From Caldifarciminota bacterium (lineage in GTDB: Bacteria; Hydrothermota; 32-111; QNBC01), in contig WFRF01000045.1 in the NCBI GenBank assembly GCA_015486655.1, positions 1 through 26,674 of the forward strand: DNA of 26,674 bases. Reading direction: 5' to 3'. How positions within the stretch are numbered: the first letter of the stretch is position 1; each line of letters starts with the position of its first letter. The notes beneath the pieces were generated by a model. It saw only the letters and a program-made list of their open reading frames with translations, made no database searches and was not told the DNA's origin. Positions 8,444-14,540 of the stretch are shown here, piece after piece. Made by a program: the position numbers and the translations under genes.

Positions 8444-9312
8444 ATCATTATAACGAGTTTTACATACAGGTAATAGTAAACAAAGGGAACCATAAACAGA
8501 AATCCGTCAAAACGGTCAAGTAACCCCCCGTGTCCGGGTAAAAACTTGGAAGAATCTTTAATTGCTATATCCCTCTTAATCAATGATTCGGTAAGATCCC
8601 CGACCTGGCTGAGTACGGAACCGAATATTCCTATTGCAAAAACATCGAAGTAGTTAAGCAGATTACCGGAAATAAGTTTAACGATAAAAACGGCAAGGGT
8701 TGTTACGATAACATTTCCCACTGCCCCTTCCCATGTTTTTTTGGGACTTACACGAGGAATCAATTTATGTTTTCCGAAAGCTATGCCGACAAAATATGCG
8801 CCCGAATCACCTCCCCACCCCATTAGAAAGGGAAGTAATGCAAAATAAAATCCGTAAATGTACGGCAAATTAAAAACTTTCGGTAGTTCTCTCAAGAATA
8901 TAAGATGTCCCAGCAACCATGGTATAAAAAATGCACCCATTATTGTGGAAGATATATGATAGATGGGTTTGTCCGCCTTTTTTCTCGCCAATTCAAAAAT
9001 ACTGATTATCAGGTATCCTGTTGCCAATGTCAGAAAGAGGAAAAAGTAGCTTCTGTAGTACATTGTTATTACTATAATAGATCCCATTATTGCGCCGAAC
9101 AGTTTGTGCGGAGCCATGTTTTTATGTTCCAGTATTCTAAGAAATTCGTATGAGGTGAAGGCACAGAGAAGAATTGTAAATACGGCAAAATAGTAAGAAC
9201 CGAAATAGATCAGAGCAATAATAAGAGGGATCCAAAAGATTGCCGTTAGCCAGCGAAGTGTAAGCTCTTTTTTGTTAAATTTTTTCTTAATGGATTTTTG
9301 TTCAGATTCCAC
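8440..9312 (-). CDS. cdsA: Phosphatidate cytidylyltransferase
   Basis: CdsA makes CDP-diacylglycerol from phosphatidic acid and CTP in the inner membrane, the branch point of phospholipid synthesis. About eight hydrophobic segments are visible. The family signature lies near the C-terminus, with KRD, KDSSKFLPGHGG and LLDRFDG in order; the WGGDSGAYFVG and PRVSPKKTWEGAVG blocks precede it. I chose the GTG at 9312 (290 residues) because AAGGAG lies five bases upstream and the overlap with uppS is then only 11 bases. In-frame ATGs further upstream, at 9363 and 9390, would add a charged N-terminus inside uppS and lack a ribosome binding site. The gene overlaps dxr by four bases. Confidence 0.94.
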   Translation of the reverse strand: MESEQKSIKKKFNKKELTLRWLTAIFWIPLIIALIYFGSYYFAVFTILLCAFTSYEFLRILEHKNMAPHKLFGAIMGSIIVITMYYRSYFFLFLTLATGYLIISIFELARKKADKPIYHISSTIMGAFFIPWLLGHLIFLRELPKVFNLPYIYGFYFALLPFLMGWGGDSGAYFVGIAFGKHKLIPRVSPKKTWEGAVGNVIVTTLAVFIVKLISGNLLNYFDVFAIGIFGSVLSQVGDLTESLIKRDIAIKDSSKFLPGHGGLLDRFDGFLFMVPFVYYYLYVKLVIMI

Positions 9313-10009
9313 CGAATCTCCTTTTTCTGTGCATGTAATTTTCAATTGCTTTTTTGTATTCATCTCGTGAGAAATCGGGCCAGAAAACATCGGTAAAATA
9401 TAATTCGGAATACGCTATTTGCCATAACAAAAAATTAGATATGCGTATTTCACCGCTTGTTCTTATGACGAGATCAGGGTCAGGAATGCCGTTTGTGTAG
9501 AGATATTTTTCAAATAATGCGTTATCAATTTCATTTGGTGTAATTTTATCAATTACTATTCTGTTAATCGCCTGTATTATTTCCGCCCTGCCACCGTAAT
9601 TTATTGCCAGGAGTAATTTCAACCCGCTGTTTTCTCGTGTCTCTTCTTCAATCCATTCAAACATTTTGATAACATCAGAGGGCATTCCGTTTCGGTCACC
9701 GATAATTTTCACCTTTACATTGTTTTTCATGAGGTCTTTGAATTGTTCCTTTGTGCTTTTAATGAAGAGTTTCATTAAAAAACTCACTTCTTCTTTCGGG
9801 CGTTTCCAGTTTTCCTTTGAAAATGTATATAAAGTAAGGTACTTAATTCCCAGCTTTCCGGATTCTTCAACAATTTCTCTTACCCTTTTGACACCTTCGC
9901 GGTGTCCTGCTATACGTGGAAGATTTCTTTTATTCGCCCATCTTCCGTTACCGTCCATTATAATCGCCACATGAACGGGCAGATTAGAAGAAGATTCGAT
10001 TTCCCCCAT
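9302..10009 (-). CDS. uppS: Isoprenyl (undecaprenyl) diphosphate synthase
   Basis: UppS extends farnesyl diphosphate with isopentenyl units in cis, making the C55 lipid carrier of cell-wall and glycan synthesis. At 235 residues it has the family's usual length. The catalytic Asp19 lies in IIMDGNGRWA, followed by GHREGVKRVREIVE, LYTFSKENWKRP, the RTSGEIRISNFLLWQIAYSELYF block that binds diphosphate, and the C-terminal RRFGG. Its ATG overlaps the frr stop by one base (TAATG), with only a weak GGAAG upstream, so coupling to frr is likely. It acts downstream of the MEP pathway, to which dxr in the same operon belongs. Confidence 0.97.
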   Translation of the reverse strand: MGEIESSSNLPVHVAIIMDGNGRWANKRNLPRIAGHREGVKRVREIVEESGKLGIKYLTLYTFSKENWKRPKEEVSFLMKLFIKSTKEQFKDLMKNNVKVKIIGDRNGMPSDVIKMFEWIEEETRENSGLKLLLAINYGGRAEIIQAINRIVIDKITPNEIDNALFEKYLYTNGIPDPDLVIRTSGEIRISNFLLWQIAYSELYFTDVFWPDFSRDEYKKAIENYMHRKRRFGGI

Positions 10010-10566
10010 TAAACTTCCATCACTTCATTTATTTTCTCTTCTACCATTTTATCGATTTTTGCAATAAATTCGTCTGTAAGCTTCTGTGATTCTTCAAGAT
10101 CCAGGTCTCTTTGGTCTTCCGAAATTTCACCTTCTTTTTCAAGATTCTTTATCTTCTCGTTTGTATCTCTGCGGATGTTTCTTATAGAGATTTTTGTTTC
10201 TTCTCCGTACTTTTTAACCAATTTGCCGATCTCTTTTCTTCTTTCCTCACTTAAAGGAGGAATGGCTATTCGAATTACCTTACCGTCATTTGTCGGATTA
10301 AATCCTAAATTTGCGACCTGAATGGCTTTTTCTATGGCTCCGAGCTGAGATTTATCCCAGGGTTGAACAATAACTAAAGTGGCATCGGGAATAGAGATTG
10401 TAGCCATTTGATTCAGGGGGGTCTGAGTCCCGTAATAATCAACTTTAATATCTTCGAAAAGGGCAATTGTAGGTCTTCCGCTTCTTACTTTATTAAATTC
10501 GGAATGCAATGATTCAATTGCTTTTTTCATTTTTTCTTTTGAATTTTTTAAAATCTCTTTATTCAT
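10009..10566 (-). CDS. frr: Ribosome recycling factor
   Basis: RRF splits post-termination ribosomes together with EF-G. The 185-residue protein shows the conserved FNKVRSGRPTIALFEDIKVDYYGTQTPL segment near residues 25-50, then IQPWD-type (VIVQPWDKS), IRIAIPPLSEERRKE and the coiled-coil arm NIRRDTNEKIKNLEK. I place the start at the ATG at 10566 because GGAGG lies five bases in front of it. The GTG at 10578 belongs to that ribosome binding site, so the four-residue longer form is unlikely. The gene overlaps pyrH by eight bases. The order rpsB-tsf-pyrH-frr-uppS-cdsA-dxr-rseP is conserved across many bacteria. Confidence 0.97.
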   Translation of the reverse strand: MNKEILKNSKEKMKKAIESLHSEFNKVRSGRPTIALFEDIKVDYYGTQTPLNQMATISIPDATLVIVQPWDKSQLGAIEKAIQVANLGFNPTNDGKVIRIAIPPLSEERRKEIGKLVKKYGEETKISIRNIRRDTNEKIKNLEKEGEISEDQRDLDLEESQKLTDEFIAKIDKMVEEKINEVMEV

Positions 10567-11290
10567 TGACACCTCCACTATCGATAATGGTTCCTATGGC
10601 TTTCCCGAGAACGATATTTTTGATATTATCTTTTTTATATAAATTAAATACCGCAATGGGGAGATTATTTTCCATACATAAGCTTACTGCGGTAGTGTCG
10701 AGGGCTTTGTAACCGTTACGGATGAACTGAATATATGTTAATTCCTTTATTAAAACGGCTTTTTTATCTTTTACGGGATCGCCGTTGAAAACCCCGTCGA
10801 CCTTTGTACCTTTCATTACTATGTCAGCATCAATTTCAATGGCGCGAAGTGCCGCTGCGGTGTCTGTGGAGAAATAAGGGTTTCCCGTTCCGCATGAAAA
10901 AATAACAATACGCCCCTTTTCGAGATGCCTTATGGCTCTTCTTCTTATGTAGGATTCTGCAACATTCGCCATCGGTATGGCAGTCATTACCCTAGTAAAG
11001 ACCCCTTTTTTCTCAAGTGCACTTTGAATTGCCAGGGAATTTATAACGGTTGCAAGCATACCCATGTAATCGGCTTGCACCCTCTCAATTCCGAGGTTCT
11101 GAACGGCTTCCTGTCCTCTTATTATGTTACCCCCACCAATTACGATGCCAATATCGACACCGTAACTGTGAAGTTCAACGATTTCATCGGTAAGTTTGTT
11201 TACGACATCGGGTGATATTACGCTGTTCTCTCCCGACAAAATCTCCCCGCTCAGCTTAAGAACTATTCTCTTATAGCGGGGGCGAGACAT
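10559..11290 (-). CDS. pyrH: UMP kinase
   Basis: PyrH phosphorylates UMP to UDP in pyrimidine nucleotide synthesis. It belongs to the amino-acid kinase fold and is typically a hexamer regulated by GTP and UTP. The 243 residues contain YKRIVLKLSGE (ATP site), IVIGGGNIIRG, the ADYMGMLATVINSLAIQSALE helix that binds UMP, GTGNPYFSTDTAAALRAIEI, and KGTKVDGVFNGDP. Length is typical. The ATG overlaps the tsf TAA by one base, with AGGAG six bases upstream of the start. Regulation is presumably that of the whole ribosomal operon. Confidence 0.97.
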   Translation of the reverse strand: MSRPRYKRIVLKLSGEILSGENSVISPDVVNKLTDEIVELHSYGVDIGIVIGGGNIIRGQEAVQNLGIERVQADYMGMLATVINSLAIQSALEKKGVFTRVMTAIPMANVAESYIRRRAIRHLEKGRIVIFSCGTGNPYFSTDTAAALRAIEIDADIVMKGTKVDGVFNGDPVKDKKAVLIKELTYIQFIRNGYKALDTTAVSLCMENNLPIAVFNLYKKDNIKNIVLGKAIGTIIDSGGVNE

Positions 11291-11886
11291 TATTCCTCTC
11301 CTATTTTAAATCTTGCAAATCGTCTTACGGTTATGTTTTCGCCCAGTTTTGCTATGAACGATTTGATGAGATCATGAATTGTCATGGAATTATCTCTGGC
11401 ATATTCCTGTTCCAGAAGACAGATCTCTTTGTAAAACTTGTTTATTTTACCTTCAATGATCTTTTCAATGACATTTTCGGGTTTGCCGGAGTTTTTCAAC
11501 TGTTCTGCATAGATCTCTCTTTCTTTATTCAGAATATCCTCGGGAACATCTTCTCTTTTAACATATTTGGGAGCAGCAATTGCTATATGCATTGCTATTT
11601 CATGGGCTAATTCTTTAAAGTCGGCTGTTCTTGCCACAAAATCGGTTTCGCAATTGACTTCTACCATAACGCCAAGCTGTGCACCGGGATGAATATACGG
11701 TTCAATAATTCCCTGATTTGCTTCGCGAGACATCTTTTTTACTGCATTTGCTATGCCTTTTTTCCTTAAAAACTCGGCTGCTTTGTCTATATCTCCGTTA
11801 TTCTCTTCAAGTGCATTTTTACAATCGAGGAATCCGGCACCGGTTGCCTTTCTCAACTGTTTTATTTTTTCGGCATCTATTTTCAT
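11290..11886 (-). CDS. tsf: Translation elongation factor Ts
   Basis: EF-Ts recycles EF-Tu by nucleotide exchange. The 198-residue form is the short type known from Thermus and many others; it lacks the long second core repeat of the E. coli protein (283 residues). The N-terminal UBA-like domain has IKQLRKATGAGFLDCKNALEE, and the EF-Tu contact region contains NQGIIEPYIHPG and MVEVNCETDFVAR with the Cys-Glu-Thr-Asp-Phe motif. GGAGG lies five bases upstream of the ATG. It follows rpsB by 17 bases, the standard pairing. Confidence 0.97.
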   Translation of the reverse strand: MKIDAEKIKQLRKATGAGFLDCKNALEENNGDIDKAAEFLRKKGIANAVKKMSREANQGIIEPYIHPGAQLGVMVEVNCETDFVARTADFKELAHEIAMHIAIAAPKYVKREDVPEDILNKEREIYAEQLKNSGKPENVIEKIIEGKINKFYKEICLLEQEYARDNSMTIHDLIKSFIAKLGENITVRRFARFKIGEE

Positions 11887-11903
11887 AATGACCTCCGCCT
11901 ATT

Positions 11904-12968
11904 TTACTTTTTTGCTTTTGTTTTCTGAGTTGTTTCCTTCTTTACGGCTGTTTTTTTCTCCGTTTTTTTCTCTTTGGCCGTGGTTTTCGTATCGGTCTTT
12001 TTTACGGTTTTTTTCGTTGTTTTCTTTTCTGTTTCTTTCTTTTCCTTTGGTTTTTCCTCTTTCTTGCTTGTCGGTTTCTTTTCACTCTTTTCTTTTGTTG
12101 ATGTCACCGTTTTCTTTGCACTTGTCTTTTTTGCTGTTGCAGGTTTCTTTTCCGCTGTTTTTTTCACGGTTTTTTTAGGTTGTTTTGCAAGTTTTTTTTC
12201 TGCTTTTTCTTTATCTGATTTATCCTCTTCGGCTTTACGCTCCTCTATCATTTTTTCTTCTTTACCACTAGCGAGCCTCTTTTGGAAAATATCATTACCT
12301 TCCTCAATGGCAGCTGCTATCACGCTGGTAAAAAGTTTTATAGATTTTGTTGCGTCATCATTTCCGGGGATGGGATAAGTAACACCGTCGGGATCAATAT
12401 TGGTGTCAACAATTGCCACAACGGGGATCCCGAGTTTCAGGGCTTCTTTAAATGCAATTTCTTCGTTTTTAATATCAACAATAAACATTATATCGGGAAT
12501 TCTATTCATATCACGAATACCGTTCAGGTATTTATTCAGCTTCATTCTCTCCTTGTGGATTTTTAAAGCTTCTTTTTTTGTTATCTCATCCATTCTGCCG
12601 TCTTCTTCCATTTTCTCGTAATCAATCATTCTGGCAACGGTTTTCTTAATGGTTCTGAAATTTGTTAACATTCCGCCAAGCCATCTTTCCGTTACGTAGT
12701 AAGCTCCGCTCATTTCGGCATTTTCTCTTATGATATCTTTAGCCTGTCTTTTTGTTCCGACCATAAGAACCTTTTTGCCCTGAGCAACTTCATCTCTTAC
12801 AAATTCATATGCCACTTGAAGATATTGTAACGTTTTTTCAACATCTATAATATGTATACCGTTCTTTTTACCGTATATGAACTCTTTCATTTTCGGATTC
12901 CATCGCCATGTACGATGACCGAAATGGGCTCCTGCTTCAAGCAAAGTCTTAATACTGACTTCAATCAT
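11904..12968 (-). CDS. rpsB: 30S ribosomal protein S2 with lysine-rich C-terminal extension
   Basis: Residues 1 to about 231 are a normal S2: LLEAGAHFGHRTWRWNPKM, IHIIDVEKTL, VGTKRQAKDII, RWLGGMLTNF, and PVVAIVDTNIDPDGVTYPIPGNDDA. The protein then continues for about 123 residues (DNA 11907-12275) as a low-complexity tail made almost entirely of Lys, Thr, Glu, Ala and Ser, with KKT repeated many times; 43 of the last 104 residues are Lys. S2 is commonly about 230-260 residues, so the tail is the oddity here. It is presumably disordered and may contact RNA or neighbouring ribosomes, which is inference. GGAGG is four bases upstream of the ATG, and a structured leader precedes it. Confidence 0.96.
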   Translation of the reverse strand: MIEVSIKTLLEAGAHFGHRTWRWNPKMKEFIYGKKNGIHIIDVEKTLQYLQVAYEFVRDEVAQGKKVLMVGTKRQAKDIIRENAEMSGAYYVTERWLGGMLTNFRTIKKTVARMIDYEKMEEDGRMDEITKKEALKIHKERMKLNKYLNGIRDMNRIPDIMFIVDIKNEEIAFKEALKLGIPVVAIVDTNIDPDGVTYPIPGNDDATKSIKLFTSVIAAAIEEGNDIFQKRLASGKEEKMIEERKAEEDKSDKEKAEKKLAKQPKKTVKKTAEKKPATAKKTSAKKTVTSTKEKSEKKPTSKKEEKPKEKKETEKKTTKKTVKKTDTKTTAKEKKTEKKTAVKKETTQKTKAKK

Positions 12969-13054
12969 TTTTCCTCCTATACTTTATAGTTTTTCCTCCA
13001 CCGAAAAGAGGGTAAACCCGATTGGGCACTATCCCCTCTATACGAAGTTCGGTG
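12969..13054 (-). promoter_or_regulatory. Candidate structured leader of rpsB
   Basis: The 95-base gap between rpsI and rpsB can fold on the minus strand. The outer stem pairs 12999-13005 with 13048-13054 (CACCGAA with TTCGGTG, seven perfect pairs). An inner stem pairs 13007-13012 with 13034-13039 (AGAGGG/CCCTCT), and a small hairpin pairs 13017-13019 with 13024-13026. Nearer the gene, 12977-12989 forms CTATA-3-TATAG next to the ribosome binding site. GGAGGAAAAA occurs twice, at 12990-12999 and 12968-12977. S2 is known to repress rpsB-tsf through the 5' leader in E. coli, so autoregulation is a reasonable inference. I do not recognise this exact motif. Confidence 0.45.
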
Positions 13055-13063
13055 TGTGTTTTA

Positions 13064-13453
13064 TTATCTCTTCGAGAATTGGAAAGCTTTTCTTGCTTTC
13101 TTCAACCCGTATTTCTTTCTTTCTTTTTCTCTTTGATCCCTTGTTAAAAAGCCTGCCTGTTTAAGCACCTTTTTAAGCTCGGGGTTTTCTTTTATCAATG
13201 CTCTTGCGATACCTAACTTTATGGCATCTGCCTGACCGGCTATTCCGCCGCCCTTGGCATTCACTACAACATCGTAACTTTCGCTGAGATTTGTCAGTTT
13301 AAACGGTTTTTCGATATCAACTATCAAATCCATTCTGCCAAAGTATTCCTCGAAGCTTTTTCCGTTGATCCTTCTTTTCCCGTTGCCGGATTTAAGGATA
13401 ACGCTTACCGAAGCCTCTTTTCTCCTACCTGTAGCTCTAATCTGTTCCGTAAT
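13064..13453 (-). CDS. rpsI: 30S ribosomal protein S9 (ATT start)
   Basis: The full S9 reading frame is open from the stop of the preceding codon series to the typical C-terminus KKYGLKKARKAFQFSKR. The N-terminal part reads xTEQIRATGRRKEASVSV, exactly where family members read M-x-x-x-x-x-ATGRRK. The codon in the initiator position is ATT (13453-13451), and no ATG, GTG or TTG occurs in frame before an internal Met at 13333, which lies inside the conserved domain after EEYFGR. AGGAGG (13462-13457) lies three bases upstream of ATT and overlaps the rplM stop. With ATT the protein has 129 residues, the normal length. Alternatives are ACG one codon later, or a sequencing or assembly error. Function in the 30S decoding region is standard. 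Confidence 0.93.
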   Translation of the reverse strand: MTEQIRATGRRKEASVSVILKSGNGKRRINGKSFEEYFGRMDLIVDIEKPFKLTNLSESYDVVVNAKGGGIAGQADAIKLGIARALIKENPELKKVLKQAGFLTRDQREKERKKYGLKKARKAFQFSKR

Positions 13454-13462
13454 ACACCTCCT
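13451..13462 (-). promoter_or_regulatory. rpsI ribosome binding site and ATT initiation codon
   Basis: The minus strand reads AGGAGG, TGT, then ATT ACG GAA. The Shine-Dalgarno is as strong as any in the window. ATT corresponds by alignment to the initiator Met of S9; spacing is three bases to ATT and six to the following ACG. An in-frame TAA lies four codons upstream of the ATT, so the frame cannot extend to an earlier start. Confidence 0.6.
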
Positions 13463-13886
13463 AACTTATTGGTTTTGGGGTTTGTGCTTGGTGAGGGTGT
13501 TCGTTACCCTTGTATACTTTCAGTTTTTTCAACATCTTCCTGCCTAATTTACTTTTAGGTAACATTCCCTTGACGGCATGCATTAAAACCTTTTCGGGAT
13601 GTTTGTTCATCATTTCCTCAAGAGTAATGCTCTTTGCATTTCCCATATACCCTGAATGACGGTGATAGGTTTTTTGTAAAAGTTTGTTTCCGGTAAAATG
13701 CATTTTATCAACATTTACGACAACAACAAAATCACCGGTATCGACATGAGGAGTATAGATCACTTTATTTTTTCCTCTGAGGATGTCAGCAATCTGAACT
13801 GCAAGCCTACCTAAAACCTTATCTTTGGCATCGATAAGGTACCAATCTTTCTTAACATCTTCTTTCTTCGCCACATACGTCTTCAT
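13461..13886 (-). CDS. rplM: 50S ribosomal protein L13
   Basis: L13 is an early-assembling protein of the large subunit. The 141 residues match the family end to end: MKTYVAKKEDVKKDWYLIDA, LGRLAVQIADILRGK, YTPHVDTGDFVVVVN, KTYHRHSGYMG, HPEKVLMHAVKGMLPKSKLGRKMLKKLKVYKG, and HPHQAQ near the C-terminus. Length is normal. GGAGG lies six bases before the ATG. It is the first gene of the long operon; a consensus promoter sits about 40-70 bases upstream of the start. The rplM-rpsI pair is nearly universal. Confidence 0.98.
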   Translation of the reverse strand: MKTYVAKKEDVKKDWYLIDAKDKVLGRLAVQIADILRGKNKVIYTPHVDTGDFVVVVNVDKMHFTGNKLLQKTYHRHSGYMGNAKSITLEEMMNKHPEKVLMHAVKGMLPKSKLGRKMLKKLKVYKGNEHPHQAQTPKPIS

Positions 13887-13922
13887 CTATTACCTCCGAT
13901 AATTTCAGTAATTAATTATAGC

Positions 13923-13938
13923 TATGCTATATAGCATA
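13923..13938. promoter_or_regulatory. 16-bp perfect palindrome over the rplM -10 box (candidate operator)
   Basis: TATGCTATATAGCATA reads identically on both strands and contains the -10 hexamer of the rplM promoter in its centre. A dimeric regulator bound here would block the promoter. It might also form a short hairpin at the mRNA 5' end. No regulator is identifiable in the window. Confidence 0.4.
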
Positions 13939-13956
13939 AATTGCTTTAAGTGTCAA
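13928..13956 (-). promoter_or_regulatory. Sigma-70-type promoter of the rplM operon
   Basis: The minus strand has a perfect TTGACA (13951-13956), a 17-base spacer and TATATA (13928-13933). The transcription start is expected near 13921, giving a leader of about 35 bases to the rplM ATG. This is the only strong promoter I see for the ribosomal protein part of the operon. Confidence 0.8.
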
Positions 13957-13974
13957 CAATAAATAGTTTATTGT
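13956..13974. repeat. 19-bp inverted repeat just upstream of the rplM -35 box
   Basis: ACAATAAA and TTTATTGT are perfect 8-bp inverted arms around a three-base centre (TAG). The element abuts the -35 hexamer, where an activator or repressor dimer could bind. Its AT-rich composition means chance occurrence is not excluded. Confidence 0.35.
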
Positions 13975-14249
13975 GAGTGAACATATTAAGTAAGAACTAA
14001 AAGAGAGAATTGAGAATCAGTAGAAATATCGGGCAATCAATTATTCATTTAACTTCTTAATTCTCATTTCCTGCTTATTATAAAAACACACCCTGTTCAG
14101 CAGTACCACCCCTGTCAAAACCACTCAGCCCGGCAAAACCGGACAGCTTCCCCAAAAGAGGTAAATATGTCTATACCATTTATCTCACGAGCAATTTCAA
14201 CTGATTCGCCCTGCCGGAGTGATATATTTACATCAATCAATTTTTCCTC
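13975..14249. other. Intergenic stretch between the rplM and rpmB promoters
   Basis: No convincing gene lies here. An imperfect inverted repeat spans 14005-14065. The part from about 14095 to 14220 is less AT-rich and contains small dyads such as CTGTC/GACAG and CCGG-5-CCGG around 14115-14150. The minus strand is open over 14115-14366, but that frame runs through the start of rpmB and has no recognisable family. It looks like unconstrained or repeat-derived sequence. Confidence 0.4.
14005..14065. repeat. Imperfect inverted repeat, 12-bp arms
   Basis: GAGAATTGAGAA (14005-14016) and TTCTTAATTCTC (14054-14065) are complementary at 11 of 12 positions around a 37-base loop. It has no T-tract typical of a terminator and lies in the rplM-rpmB intergenic region. 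It could be part of a dispersed intergenic repeat. Confidence 0.35.
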
Positions 14250-14278
14250 TTGCAAAATATAAAAATTTGTGTTATAAA
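14250..14278 (+). promoter_or_regulatory. Sigma-70-type promoter of rpmB
   Basis: TTGCAA (14250-14255), a 17-base spacer and TATAAA (14273-14278) lie 22 bases before the rpmB ATG. Transcription should start near 14285, leaving a leader of about 16 bases that contains little more than the ribosome binding site. Confidence 0.75.
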
Positions 14279-14300
14279 TGCTTGATTTTAGGAGGATACT

Positions 14301-14489
14301 ATGGGTAAGAAATGCGAAATATGCGGTAAGAGCTATCAAATGGGTGCCAACGTCAGCCATGCTCACAATGTTTCTAAAAAGAAATTCAAAGCGAATTTAC
14401 ACAGAGTTAAAGTGAATATGAACGGCACCGTTAAACATATCTATGTTTGCTCAAAATGTCTTAAGGCAAATAAAGTAGTAAAAGCATAG
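14301..14489 (+). CDS. rpmB: 50S ribosomal protein L28
   Basis: L28 is a small large-subunit protein near the exit side of the ribosome. The 62-residue product keeps the two-pair zinc ribbon: CEICGKSY near the N-terminus (Cys5, Cys8) and YVCSKCLKA near the C-terminus. Between them is the family segment NVSHAHNVSKKKFKANLHRVKV. Retention of all four Cys residues marks it as the zinc-binding (C+) form. AGGAGG lies five bases before the ATG. It is transcribed alone from its own promoter and ends at a strong hairpin at 14508-14540. Confidence 0.97.
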   Translation: MGKKCEICGKSYQMGANVSHAHNVSKKKFKANLHRVKVNMNGTVKHIYVCSKCLKANKVVKA

Positions 14490-14507
14490 AAAAATAGAAT
14501 AAGCGGA

Positions 14508-14540
14508 GAAAATACCTGAGTTATATACTCAGGTATTTTC
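14508..14540. terminator. Shared terminator between rpmB and the convergent radical SAM gene
   Basis: GAAAATACCTGAG and CTCAGGTATTTTC form a perfect 13-bp stem with a seven-base loop. On the plus strand it is followed by TTTTC and serves rpmB. The right arm and part of the loop encode the last codons and stop of the minus-strand radical SAM gene, so for that gene the hairpin begins inside the coding sequence and could end transcription from that side too. Confidence 0.8.

Noticed and set aside
9313..9390. Longer N-terminus for cdsA from ATG codons at 9363 or 9390
   Set aside because: It would lie inside uppS without a ribosome binding site, while the GTG at 9312 has AAGGAG at ideal spacing.
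10567..10578. frr start at the GTG at 10578
   Set aside because: Those bases form the Shine-Dalgarno of the ATG at 10566.
11753..12378. Long plus-strand open frames opposite rpsB and tsf
   Set aside because: They are the complement of the lysine-rich tail and neighbouring coding sequence, giving Phe/Ser-rich translations without family features.
13064..13333. Truncated rpsI beginning at the internal ATG at 13333
   Set aside because: It would lack the conserved ATGRRK N-terminal part, which is present and in frame immediately upstream; the full-length frame with an ATT start is better supported.
14115..14366. Minus-strand open frame of 83 codons between rplM and rpmB
   Set aside because: It runs antisense into rpmB, has no recognisable domain and no ribosome binding site that I could find, so it is most likely chance.
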